Shown here: positions 1 to 6,306 of the stretch, one piece after another
Layout: every line of letters starts with the position of its first letter
Position numbering within the stretch: position 1 is the stretch's first letter
From: an uncultured Clostridia bacterium
GTDB lineage: Bacteria; Bacillota; Clostridia; Oscillospirales; Acutalibacteraceae
Reading direction: 5' to 3'
Length of the DNA: 7,175 nucleotides
Assembly: GCA_944381295.1 (NCBI GenBank)
Contig: CALWKP010000166.1
Span: forward strand, 1-7,175
The notes under the pieces: model-generated
Told to the model about the DNA's origin: nothing
Databases searched by the model: none
The model's input: the letters and a program-made list of their open reading frames with translations, nothing else
Position numbers and translations under genes: made by a program

Positions 1-64
1 AGTGGGCCATTGCAAAGCCAAAGAATTAAGCCATTTTTCCGCTTGCTGAAAGAATTCAGGGATT
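1..64. repeat. Inverted repeat arm A: exact reverse complement of 883-946
   Basis: All 64 bases match the reverse complement of 883-946 without a mismatch. Identity stops at 65 (opposite 882), and the match reaches the first base of the window, so the true length to the left is unknown. It sits inside the M24 reading frame and destroys its expected continuation. Confidence 0.97.
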
Positions 65-371
65 TGCTTGGCCAGGTCTTATCGATTCCCAGTTTTCCGG
101 GACGCACCGCTCGGGCAAGCCCCTGCACCGGGTCATCGCTGTCGGTATGCAGCACCATTTCCAGCCCTTCCTGAGGAGCCAATGCAAACAAGGCGTTGGC
201 GAACAATATCCGTTCTCCATCCTTATGAAGGTATAATGCCAACATTCTTTCCATTGGTTCCGTCCAACGGCCAGTTAGGTAATAAACGGACGCCGGACCG
301 GTAATAATGATTTGGTCAAGAGAATGACGCCGCATAGCATCCATGACACGCTGTATCCGTTTTTCATTCAT
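1..371 (-). pseudogene. M24 family metallopeptidase (Xaa-Pro dipeptidase/aminopeptidase type), N-terminal part, running into an inverted repeat at the window edge
   Basis: The frame opens with ATG at 371-369, preceded by AGGAGG (386-381) with a 9-base gap, and stays open to the left edge (123 codons visible). Residues 1-102 look like the creatinase/prolidase N-terminal domain that precedes the M24 'pita-bread' catalytic domain: SVYYLTG near residues 29-34, and GKLGIDKTWPS at 92-102, a typical block of Xaa-Pro peptidases. From codon 103 the sequence is the exact reverse complement of 883-946 from the AI-2E permease gene, read out of frame, and gives unrelated residues (SLNSFSKRKNG...). The catalytic domain with its metal ligands is not in the window; full family members are about 350-400 residues. 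Either the gene is truly disrupted by an inverted duplication, or the junction near 64/65 is a chimera and the intact gene exists in the organism. The family assignment is fairly sure; calling it a pseudogene is conditional on the junction being real. Confidence 0.7.
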
Positions 372-523
372 ATAGGAAAACCTCCTGTTCTATCAAAGTA
401 TCTTTGGAATCCATTGTAACATAACCACTCATTTTCTTCTAGTATCGTTTTCAAATTTTACTGGACATCGGCTATACGCTAGAGTACAATGAAAGCAGTA
501 ACGGCATAAAGGGGGAGTTTTTT
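372..523. promoter_or_regulatory. Divergent promoter region between the M24 gene and the AI-2E family permease
   Basis: On the plus strand TGGACA (462-467), a 17-base spacer and TACAAT (485-490) form a near-consensus sigma-A promoter that would start transcription about 30 bases before the permease start codon. GGGGGAG (511-517) is its ribosome binding site, followed by a run of eight T. On the minus strand TACAAT (418-413) preceded by TG one base upstream forms an extended -10 for the M24 gene. No convincing -35 goes with it. Both promoter calls are by eye. Confidence 0.6.
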
Positions 524-1693
524 TTGGAATGGAACCGTAAAAACATCAAAACCGTTGCTTTATTGATTGCCGGAGGCATTTTCTTTTACTGGCTCCTACA
601 AAATTTTGCTGTGGCCGGGCTGATTATCAACACTATCTTGGGATTGCTTGCTCCGTTTATATTTGGCCTTATGATCGCTTTTGTACTAAACGTTCCCATG
701 CGTGCCATCGAAAACACGCTATTTGGCCGTGCCAAAGCTAGTGGTAAGAAAAATTTCCTCTTAAAAATCAGCCGCCCGATCAGTTTTCTTCTCACTCTTC
801 TTTGTTTGTTAGCCGCTTTGGCCCTCCTGCTGTTCATTGTCATCCCCGAAATTGGAAGGACCTTTGAACTTCTCAGCCCAAGAATCCCTGAATTCTTTCA
901 GCAAGCGGAAAAATGGCTTAATTCTTTGGCTTTGCAATGGCCCACTCTTTCCGAGTATCTTGTTAATCTCGAGCTGGATTGGCAAAAAATCTGGGAAAAT
1001 CTGTTTGCATTTCTTCAAAACGGTGCAACCAGTATTCTCAGTTCCACCATGGGGATTGCTACTTCTGTTTTCAACGGGATTTTCAATTTCTTTATGGGCG
1101 TTATTTTCGCCGTGTATATCCTTCTTCAAAAGGAAAAATTGGGTATCCAAGCCCGCAAAGTTCTTTATGCTTATCTTCCTGAAAAAAAAGCGGACTCTAT
1201 TATCGACGTTTGTTCCTTGTCCCATTATATTTTTTCCAAGTTCATTTCCGGACAGTGTTTGGAAGCTTGTATCTTAGGGATGCTTTTCTTTATCACGATG
1301 ACGATCTTCCGTTTCCCTTATGCCATGATGATTTCTGTACTGATTGCATTCATGGCGCTGATTCCTGTTTTTGGAGCCTTTATCGGATGCGTTGTCGGTA
1401 CGTTTATGATCTTGATCTCTGACCCGATTCAGGCATTCTGGTTCCTTGTGATGTTCCTGATTATCCAGCAGATTGAGGGAAACCTTATTTATCCCCGCGT
1501 TGTCGGAAATTCCATCGGACTTCCTGCTATGTGGGTGCTCTTCGCTGTCCTTGTTGGCGGCAGTATCATGGGATTGCCCGGTGTACTCCTCGGTGTACCG
1601 CTTTGTTCCGTCATTTATTCGCTGGTCAAACGTTCCGCGAACCGTCAACTTAATAAAAAGCGTATTCCTGTGCAAAAATTCACGGGCGACTAA
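524..1693 (+). CDS. AI-2E family transporter (PerM/TqsA/YtvI-like membrane protein)
   Basis: This is a 389-residue polytopic membrane protein of the AI-2E_transport family (formerly UPF0118). The TTG start at 524 is chosen because GGGGGAG lies 6 bases upstream and the ATG at 529 is out of frame. Hydrophobic segments are visible at about residues 9-29, 33-56, 86-110, 181-202, 244-297 (probably two), 302-316 and 332-368, close to the eight-helix layout of the family, with a soluble loop at about 111-180. The C-terminal half holds the conserved family blocks: IPVFGAFIG (280-288), then EGNLIYPRVVGNSIGLP (318-334) and GLPGVLLGVPL (350-360). Members have been linked to AI-2 export, Na+/H+ antiport or unknown substrates, so the cargo cannot be named from sequence. 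Residues 120-141 are encoded by the stretch duplicated in inverted orientation at 1-64. The gene itself appears intact and likely forms its own transcription unit. Confidence 0.93.
   Translation: MEWNRKNIKTVALLIAGGIFFYWLLQNFAVAGLIINTILGLLAPFIFGLMIAFVLNVPMRAIENTLFGRAKASGKKNFLLKISRPISFLLTLLCLLAALALLLFIVIPEIGRTFELLSPRIPEFFQQAEKWLNSLALQWPTLSEYLVNLELDWQKIWENLFAFLQNGATSILSSTMGIATSVFNGIFNFFMGVIFAVYILLQKEKLGIQARKVLYAYLPEKKADSIIDVCSLSHYIFSKFISGQCLEACILGMLFFITMTIFRFPYAMMISVLIAFMALIPVFGAFIGCVVGTFMILISDPIQAFWFLVMFLIIQQIEGNLIYPRVVGNSIGLPAMWVLFAVLVGGSIMGLPGVLLGVPLCSVIYSLVKRSANRQLNKKRIPVQKFTGD
883..946. repeat. Inverted repeat arm B (inside the AI-2E family gene), copied in reverse at 1-64
   Basis: This is the parental-looking copy, because it is in frame and sits naturally in the permease loop (about residues 120-141). 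The two arms flank an 818-base segment (65-882) that holds the starts of both divergent genes. Confidence 0.97.
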
Positions 1694-1742
1694 CTTCTCT
1701 TTTCTCCGGAAAAAACTGACAGCTTTCTCCGCCGGATTCGAG

Positions 1743-1771
1743 TTGATTTTCCCTGTGGGATTTGCTACAAT
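1743..1771 (+). promoter_or_regulatory. Sigma-A-type promoter of the HD-domain gene
   Basis: TTGATT (1743-1748), a 17-base spacer and TACAAT (1766-1771), with TG at 1763-1764 giving an extended -10. Transcription would start near 1778 and leave a leader of about 100 bases before the TTG start at 1880. This suggests that the HD gene is transcribed separately from the permease gene 186 bases upstream. Confidence 0.65.
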
Positions 1772-1787
1772 AAATACGCACATGAAT

Positions 1788-1847
1788 AGAGTCTCTCCAC
1801 GTGGGAGACTCTTTGCTGATCGACTATTCAAAGGCTTTTGTCGATCA
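1788..1847 (+). promoter_or_regulatory. Two tandem hairpins in the leader of the HD-domain gene
   Basis: Hairpin 1 pairs AGAGTCTC (1788-1795) with GAGACTCT (1805-1812). It can extend by CC/GG with one bulged T and an ACGT loop, and only three T (1812-1814) follow. Hairpin 2 pairs TGATCGAC (1817-1824) with GTCGATCA (1840-1847) around a 15-base loop. Hairpin 1 could be a weak terminator for the permease transcript. Because both lie downstream of the 1743-1771 promoter, they would also form the folded 5' leader of the HD mRNA. No known riboswitch class was recognised. Confidence 0.5.
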
Positions 1848-1879
1848 TCCGGTTTGGTTTGTATCAAGGAGGAGTCATT

Positions 1880-2365
1880 TTGTTGGAAATTAAAGACCAG
1901 CAGGGTTTTTTAGACTGTGTGAGCGATCTTTTAAGTGATCCCAGTGTGCAGTCTATGGAGCATTTGTCGCAACATGTGGATGTTAGCTGTCTGCAGCACA
2001 GTATTTTTGTTTCCTATGTTAGTTATCGCGCTTGTAAAGCCTTAGGCTGGAATTATGAGGAAGCTGCCCGCGGCGGTTTGCTTCATGACTTGTTTCTGTA
2101 CGACTGGCGTACAGAACCTCATGAGGGATTACACGGATTTTCTCACCCCAAAGCTGCGCTAAAAAATGCAGAAGAGAGATTTTCTTTGACTGACCGTGAA
2201 AAAGATATTATTGTGAAGCATATGTGGCCTCTTACCCTGCGCCCTCCCCGTTTCAGGGAATCTTTCATTGTCAGTGGGGCGGATAAAGTGTGTGCATTGG
2301 CTGAAATGTTTCATATCTATCACGCAATTAAATTTGCTGCTAAGTTAAAGCTTTCCCCTGCTTAA
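1880..2365 (+). CDS. HD-domain protein, predicted metal-dependent phosphohydrolase
   Basis: A 161-residue cytosolic protein with the HD superfamily signature: His40, the His69-Asp70 pair in GLLHDLFLYDW, His89 in FSHP, His114 in KHMWP and Asp135 in SGADK. The H...HD...H...H...D order resembles HD proteins with a two-metal centre, such as YqeK-type nucleotide hydrolases, but the substrate cannot be told from sequence. The TTG at 1880 is chosen because AAGGAGGAG (1866-1874) sits 7-10 bases before it; a second TTG at 1883 is the next codon, and an in-frame extension to 1838 has no ribosome binding site. It has its own promoter and leader and ends 12 bases before a strong terminator, so it is probably monocistronic. 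The permease upstream does not indicate its role. Family call is strong, function unknown. Confidence 0.85.
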   Translation: MLEIKDQQGFLDCVSDLLSDPSVQSMEHLSQHVDVSCLQHSIFVSYVSYRACKALGWNYEEAARGGLLHDLFLYDWRTEPHEGLHGFSHPKAALKNAEERFSLTDREKDIIVKHMWPLTLRPPRFRESFIVSGADKVCALAEMFHIYHAIKFAAKLKLSPA

Positions 2366-2377
2366 CCTGAAAAAGTT

Positions 2378-2418
2378 ACCGGGTCACGGAGTTTTCGCTC
2401 CATGGCCCGGTATTTTTT
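2378..2418. terminator. Intrinsic terminator, probably bidirectional, between the convergent HD and melA genes
   Basis: ACCGGGTCACGGAG (2378-2391) pairs with CTCCATGGCCCGGT (2398-2411) with one G-U pair and one C-A mismatch, a TTTTCG loop, and six T at 2413-2418 for the plus strand. On the minus strand the same stem is followed by AAC and five T (2374-2370), so it may also stop melA transcripts. Confidence 0.88.
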
Positions 2419-2499
2419 ATCCCAAATCCTCTTTCAGCCGCTCGACCGATATTTACGACCAAAACCAATAAACTGACAAATTTCGGTAAGAATTTTCCC

Positions 2500-3822
2500 T
2501 TAATGATACATCTCCATATACTCGCCGTGCGCCTCGATCAACTCGTCGCACATGGCAACAATCTCATCCATAGAAAGTTCCCCTGCTGTATGCGGGTCCA
2601 GCATTGCCGCACGATAAATATCTTCTTTTTTCCGCGTCCGAGCTGCTTCAATCGTCATGAGCTGCACATTGATATTCGTCATATTGAATCCTGCCAGCTG
2701 CACCGGCAAACGTCCGACATAACATGGATGAATCCCATTCCCATCGATCAAGCATGGAACTTCCACACACGCTTCCTCCGGAAGGTTTTCAATCAGGCCA
2801 TGATTGATGACATTCCCGCCAATTTTATAGGGAGTACCTGTCAAAAGCGCATCCATAATATAGGACGCATATTCCTTGCTGCGTTCATGGGTAGCTTCCC
2901 CGTTTTTCAGGATTCCATCCCGTTCTGCTTCCCATCCCGCAATTTGATTGACGCACCGGCGCGGATATTCATCCAGCGGGATTTGATACCGCTCAATCAA
3001 TTCCGGATGATCCGCCTTGATAAACAATGGATTGTATTCCGCGTTGTGTTCGCTGGATTCCGTACAATAGTACCCCAACCTGCGGATATACTCGTAACGC
3101 ACCATGTCGTCATGCTTTTCTGTATCATTTTTATGCGCCGCACGCCGGCGGATCTCCGGATAAAGGTCATTTCCTTCCTTATCCGTGATTTCCAACAGCC
3201 ATGCCATATGGTTGATCCCTGCGATCAGCTCACGACGTCCCTCCAGCTTCTCTTCCATACCAAGGCCTTTCAGCAAGGTCTGCGAGCAGATCTGCACACT
3301 ATGACACAGGCCCACAGTTTTGATCCTGGTATACCTTTGCAAATACCCTGTAAGGATTGCCATTGGATTGGTATAATTCAGGAAGAATGCTCCTGGGCAT
3401 ACTTCTTCCATATCCCGTGCAAAGGCTTCCATCACCGGGATCGTCCGTAATCCGCGCATAATGCCGCCAATCCCGAGAGTATCCCCGATCGTCTGGCGCA
3501 GCCCATACTTTTTCGGGATTTCAAAATCCGTCACCGTACAGGGCTCATAACCGCCTACCTGAATTGCATTCACCACAAAATCTGCGCCGCGCAGCGCTTC
3601 TTTGCGGTTTTCCTCCCCCAAATACGTTTTGATCCTCGCTCTGGAATCATTAATATTTTTGTTGACTGCTTCCAGAATCACTCTGGATTCTTCCAGGCGT
3701 TTTCCATCAATGTCGTACAGCGCAATTTCCGAATCCCGCAACGACGGTGTACACATGCAGTCCCCGATCACATTCCTGGCAAATACGGTACTGCCTGCTC
3801 CCATGAATGTAATTTTTGGCAT
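2500..3822 (-). CDS. melA: Alpha-galactosidase, glycoside hydrolase family 4 (MelA type)
   Basis: A 440-residue cytosolic enzyme expected to hydrolyse alpha-galactosides such as melibiose by the NAD+- and Mn2+-dependent redox mechanism of GH4. It aligns from end to end with E. coli MelA as I recall it: PKITFMGAGST with the Rossmann loop at residues 8-12, GGYEPCTVTDFE (90-101), DTLGIGGIMRGLRTIP (114-129), NYTNPMA (149-155), GLCHSVQ (171-177) with the presumed Mn ligand Cys173, AGINHMA (201-207) with His205, TESSEHNAEY (254-263), LDEYPRRCV (283-291) and a C-terminal MLDPHTA (407-413). The ATG at 3822 is chosen because it matches the family N-terminus and has AGGGGGA 5 bases upstream. An in-frame ATG at 3864 with a weaker AAGGA would add 14 residues. 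The gene diverges from an AraC-family regulator that probably controls it. Other GH4 specificities (alpha-glucosidase, alpha-galacturonidase) fit the motifs less well. Confidence 0.92.
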   Translation of the reverse strand: MPKITFMGAGSTVFARNVIGDCMCTPSLRDSEIALYDIDGKRLEESRVILEAVNKNINDSRARIKTYLGEENRKEALRGADFVVNAIQVGGYEPCTVTDFEIPKKYGLRQTIGDTLGIGGIMRGLRTIPVMEAFARDMEEVCPGAFFLNYTNPMAILTGYLQRYTRIKTVGLCHSVQICSQTLLKGLGMEEKLEGRRELIAGINHMAWLLEITDKEGNDLYPEIRRRAAHKNDTEKHDDMVRYEYIRRLGYYCTESSEHNAEYNPLFIKADHPELIERYQIPLDEYPRRCVNQIAGWEAERDGILKNGEATHERSKEYASYIMDALLTGTPYKIGGNVINHGLIENLPEEACVEVPCLIDGNGIHPCYVGRLPVQLAGFNMTNINVQLMTIEAARTRKKEDIYRAAMLDPHTAGELSMDEIVAMCDELIEAHGEYMEMYH

Positions 3823-4018
3823 AAAAATCCCCCTGTCTTTTCCTTTACACTTGTCTGTGCTCATGATTTTCCTTATAATAAAATCAAATGCGCCTCTTCT
3901 TTCTTTCCGGAGTTACTTTCGGAATCTGACCCTATTATACCGCGCTGAGTTACAGGATTACTATGGCGCATGTTTCTAATAATTGTAGAAATGTTGTTTA
4001 TTAGAAAGAAGGAATTTT
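3823..4018. promoter_or_regulatory. Divergent melA / AraC-regulator control region
   Basis: On the minus strand TATAAT (3939-3934) is a perfect -10 for melA, but no TTGACA-like element occurs at 16-18 bases. That is expected for an activator-dependent promoter and predicts a start near 3927 and a leader of about 105 bases. On the plus strand TTGTCT (3851-3856), 17 bases, TATAAT (3874-3879) could drive the regulator with a leader of about 130 bases that crosses the melA promoter. No better promoter nearer its start was found. The regulator has AAGGA (4009-4013) 5 bases before its ATG. Confidence 0.5.
3973..4007. promoter_or_regulatory. Candidate operator: 10-bp inverted repeat with an extra TAGAAA half-site
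   Basis: TTTCTAATAA (3973-3982) and TTATTAGAAA (3998-4007) are perfect inverted copies around 15 bases. Inside the gap a third half-site, TAGAAA (3986-3991), forms a direct repeat with the right arm at 16-base spacing. The element lies about 46-80 bases upstream of the predicted melA start and directly before the regulator's ribosome binding site, suiting activation of melA and autoregulation. In RNA it could instead fold as a hairpin next to that site. Confidence 0.45.
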
Positions 4019-4813
4019 ATGCATCCCTGCGATTCTGATGTTTCTTTGCGCTTATATTTTTTTGGTTCTGAAAAATGCAGCCCTGGTCATTCTTTTGGTC
4101 CCTTCATTCGGGAGCATTTCCTCATCCATATCATTTTATCCGGACAGGGAACCTATCATGCCGCCGGAAAAACATTCCATCTTTCCGGCGGTGACGGTTT
4201 TCTGATTCTGCCGGATGAAGTGACACTCTATCAAGCCGACCTCGACAATCCCTGGGAATACGCCTGGCTTGGTTTCAACGGCCGTGATGTTCCCGATATC
4301 CTGAACCACTGTGGGCTCGACAGCCAAATTTGCTCCGACTCCTGTCGTCTTACCTTCCACTGTGATTCTCCTCTGCTGATTCCGCTGTTGCGTTCCCTCT
4401 GCCTAGAGTCCCGCCAAATCAACGAATATGAAAAACTGGGATATCTCTATCGTTTTTTTGCGTTACTTTCCGGCGGGGAGTCCTCTTCGTTTACCCCGTC
4501 CGGCCAATATCTGGAAAAGGCTGCCGAATTTCTGCGCAACCATTACGACAGCGATTTGAAAATCTCACAAGTTGCGGATTATATTGGAATCGATCGGACT
4601 TATCTTTACCGCCTCTTCATGGAAGGTTTTGGGATTTCTCCCCAAAGGTATCTCATTGACTACCGCGTAAAAATGGCGGAAGAACTTTTACGGAAATCAG
4701 AATATTCTATTGCCCAAATCGCTGCCGGGTGCGGGTTTTATGACAGCTCTTCTTTCACCAGGCTCTTCCGCGAACGCGTGGGCATGACTCCCGGACAATA
4801 TCGGCGTTCCTAA
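4019..4813 (+). CDS. AraC/XylS-family transcriptional regulator, cupin type, probable regulator of melA
   Basis: A 264-residue DNA-binding regulator. Residues 1-150 form the small-ligand-sensing cupin-like domain (HFLIHIILSGQGTYH at 33-47, GDGFLILPDEVTLY at 58-71, YAWLGFNG at 81-88). Residues 165-262 form the two-helix-turn-helix AraC domain: the first HTH around KISQVADYIGIDRTYLYRLF (181-200), the second around YSIAQIAAGCGFYDSSSFTR (229-248), ending in the signature GMTPGQYR (255-262). This architecture matches the MsmR/RafR-like regulators of alpha-galactoside use, which agrees with its divergent position, 196 bases from the GH4 alpha-galactosidase. The ATG at 4019 has AAGGA 5 bases upstream. 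The inducer (melibiose, raffinose or another alpha-galactoside) is inferred from the neighbour only. Confidence 0.9.
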   Translation: MHPCDSDVSLRLYFFGSEKCSPGHSFGPFIREHFLIHIILSGQGTYHAAGKTFHLSGGDGFLILPDEVTLYQADLDNPWEYAWLGFNGRDVPDILNHCGLDSQICSDSCRLTFHCDSPLLIPLLRSLCLESRQINEYEKLGYLYRFFALLSGGESSSFTPSGQYLEKAAEFLRNHYDSDLKISQVADYIGIDRTYLYRLFMEGFGISPQRYLIDYRVKMAEELLRKSEYSIAQIAAGCGFYDSSSFTRLFRERVGMTPGQYRRS

Positions 4814-5037
4814 TAAATGGTTATTCTCCAAAGCCTTTATCAAAGCAATGTCCCTCAGGTATTCGATAAAGTCCATCAGAAGAAAAAGCACAAAACTGTT
4901 TTTGCAATTTGAAATTTTTGCCTACCCTTTTTATAGGATATCGTGCGTCAGTGGAACACGAACAAGTCACCGACCGGAGAAAAAACTGGCTATCTGCCTG
5001 TTTTTGAGACTTTTCTTACACTGTCTTTTCTCAGGAT
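4814..5037. other. Intergenic region between two convergent genes, no gene seen
   Basis: It holds no supported reading frame. A 7-base inverted repeat, CTTTATC (4835-4841) with GATAAAG (4865-4871), has a 23-base gap and no T-run, so it is not called a terminator. The only terminator-like structure is at 4981-5005. Confidence 0.5.
4981..5005. terminator. Weak bidirectional terminator candidate between the AraC regulator and the URO-D-like gene
   Basis: AAAAAC (4981-4986) pairs with GTTTTT (5000-5005) and GGC (4988-4990) with GCC (4996-4998), separated by a T-T mismatch, around a TATCT loop. The structure offers a T-tract on either strand between convergent genes, but the GC core is only three pairs. 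Confidence 0.4.
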
Positions 5038-6306
5038 TTACCGTTGACCTTCCTGGAATTCTTTGACCGCTTCATACATCGCTATCAAATTTTCCACCGG
5101 TGTTTTAGCCACTACATTGTGAATCGGTGCAAAAACGTACCCACCACCCTGCGACAAAATTTCCAGACGTTCCAGCACCTGACTGCGTACTTCTTCCGGC
5201 GTTCCAAACGGCAAAACTTTTTGGGTATCGATTCCTCCACCCCAAAACACCAATTTTTTTCCGTATTTTTCTTTTAACATACGGGCATCCATCCCTTTGG
5301 CCGACAGCTGGATCGGGTTCAGAATATCTACCCCCATCTCAACAAAATCGTCCAGATACTCCACGATACTTCCACAACAATGATAAAATGTCTTCCACGA
5401 TGTATGTTGATGCACCCAATCATTGATTTTCTGATAAAAAGGTCGATAAAGTTCCCGGAAAACTTCTGTCCGGAAGAAAGTCCCGTTTTGCGTTCCGAAA
5501 TCCGTTCCGCTGATCCAGACGATCTGAATGCGGTCTCCTACCGCTTCCCGATAAATCTCCAAGTTTTTCAGCATTACTTCTGTCTGCATGGAAAAAACTT
5601 CTTTCAGGTAGTCCGGGTATAATAGATGTGCCATCAGCCAATCTTCAAAACGACGGATCCCTTTGGGTTCCCGGACATGCGGTCCCGGAACCAATGCGCT
5701 GTCGCCTAGTCCTCCTCCGCCAAGGTTCCCAATCACCGCCTGAGATGTCCCTTCATACAGCTCTTTCGATCTCTTTTCCAGATAGCGTGCCGTTTCGTCC
5801 GTCATGACCGCAAAATCTTTTTCAAAATCCTGCTTTGGCGTCAATGCGTCTTCGTCAAACTCCTGAGACCGGTCAAGATTGTCAAAAAAGTATCCGCTTG
5901 CCGGCATCTTTGCACAAGGCGGATAGCGCCTGTCTCCGCAAGCATACAGCAGCACGGAACCATCCGGTTCTTCGTCGTATTCCGTCGCCTCTGGGATCAC
6001 CACAGGCGTCCCATCTCTCATTTGGAACGGTTTGGCCCCTCCCGTCGGAATCCCGAACATATTGAACGGGTTGTCCAGTCCTACCACATCCGCTCCCGCG
6101 TATTTCATCAAGTCTTCGTCGATTTTCCCCAACATCTGGAACATTTCTGAGATTTCTATCGGTTTTTCCGGAAATCCCAAAGCCTTCCTCAAACGGTAAA
6201 CTGTGCTTGCGCTCATTCCTGTTTGTCCTGTTGCCCCCAGATCTACTGGCACACGATCCGGCTCCCGATGATTGATCGCTTCCAATACTCGCTCCCTTGA
6301 AGTCAT
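5038..6306 (-). CDS. Uroporphyrinogen decarboxylase-like protein (URO-D/MtaA methyltransferase superfamily)
   Basis: A 422-residue cytosolic TIM-barrel-type protein of the URO-D family in the broad sense, which includes haem-pathway HemE and the zinc-dependent methyltransferases MtaA/MtbA. It opens with the family motif RERVLEAINHREPDRVPVD (4-22) and has HCCG (309-312), giving the H-x-C zinc motif (His309, Cys311), LVFWGGGID (352-360), FGTPEEVR (367-374) and a C-terminal APIHNVVAKTPVENLIAM (393-410). At the place where methyltransferases carry the third ligand Cys (APGCGI..TP.EN, from memory) this protein has His396. The RQAGRYLPEYR-type motif of true HemE is missing, so haem synthesis is unlikely; a corrinoid or folate methyl-transfer role is inferred. 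The ATG at 6306 is chosen for AAGGAG (6320-6315) 8 bases upstream; an ATG at 6351 in frame has no ribosome binding site. It diverges from a second AraC regulator. Substrate unknown. Confidence 0.85.
   Translation of the reverse strand: MTSRERVLEAINHREPDRVPVDLGATGQTGMSASTVYRLRKALGFPEKPIEISEMFQMLGKIDEDLMKYAGADVVGLDNPFNMFGIPTGGAKPFQMRDGTPVVIPEATEYDEEPDGSVLLYACGDRRYPPCAKMPASGYFFDNLDRSQEFDEDALTPKQDFEKDFAVMTDETARYLEKRSKELYEGTSQAVIGNLGGGGLGDSALVPGPHVREPKGIRRFEDWLMAHLLYPDYLKEVFSMQTEVMLKNLEIYREAVGDRIQIVWISGTDFGTQNGTFFRTEVFRELYRPFYQKINDWVHQHTSWKTFYHCCGSIVEYLDDFVEMGVDILNPIQLSAKGMDARMLKEKYGKKLVFWGGGIDTQKVLPFGTPEEVRSQVLERLEILSQGGGYVFAPIHNVVAKTPVENLIAMYEAVKEFQEGQR

Noticed and set aside
68..304. Plus-strand open frame of 78 codons opposite the M24 gene
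   Set aside because: The minus strand gives a clear M24 N-terminal domain with a good ribosome binding site, so this is antisense shadow.
837..1277. Plus-strand open frame of 146 codons inside the permease gene, partly shared with the M24 fusion tail
   Set aside because: It is a shadow frame of the permease gene; the shared residues come only from the 64-bp inverted copy.
1788..1847. Known riboswitch or T-box in the HD leader
   Set aside because: No conserved core of any class I know, no tRNA-like specifier or antiterminator block, and the region is only about 100 bases.
1782..1913. Possible 43-codon leader peptide starting at ATG 1782 just after the HD promoter
   Set aside because: There is no ribosome binding site, it overlaps the HD start out of frame and its composition is not peptide-like; hairpins explain the region better.
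2503..3450. Long plus-strand open frame of 315 codons opposite melA
   Set aside because: The minus strand matches GH4 alpha-galactosidase from end to end; the long antisense frame is a codon-usage side effect.
4697..4891. Minus-strand open frame (starting MLFLLMDFIEYLRD) reaching into the regulator gene
   Set aside because: No ribosome binding site and it mostly lies antisense to the AraC DNA-binding domain, which is clearly coding on the plus strand.
5038..6306. Annotation as HemE (uroporphyrinogen decarboxylase of haem synthesis)
   Set aside because: The HemE N-terminal signature is absent, the protein is longer than typical HemE, has an H-x-C motif and no haem genes nearby.
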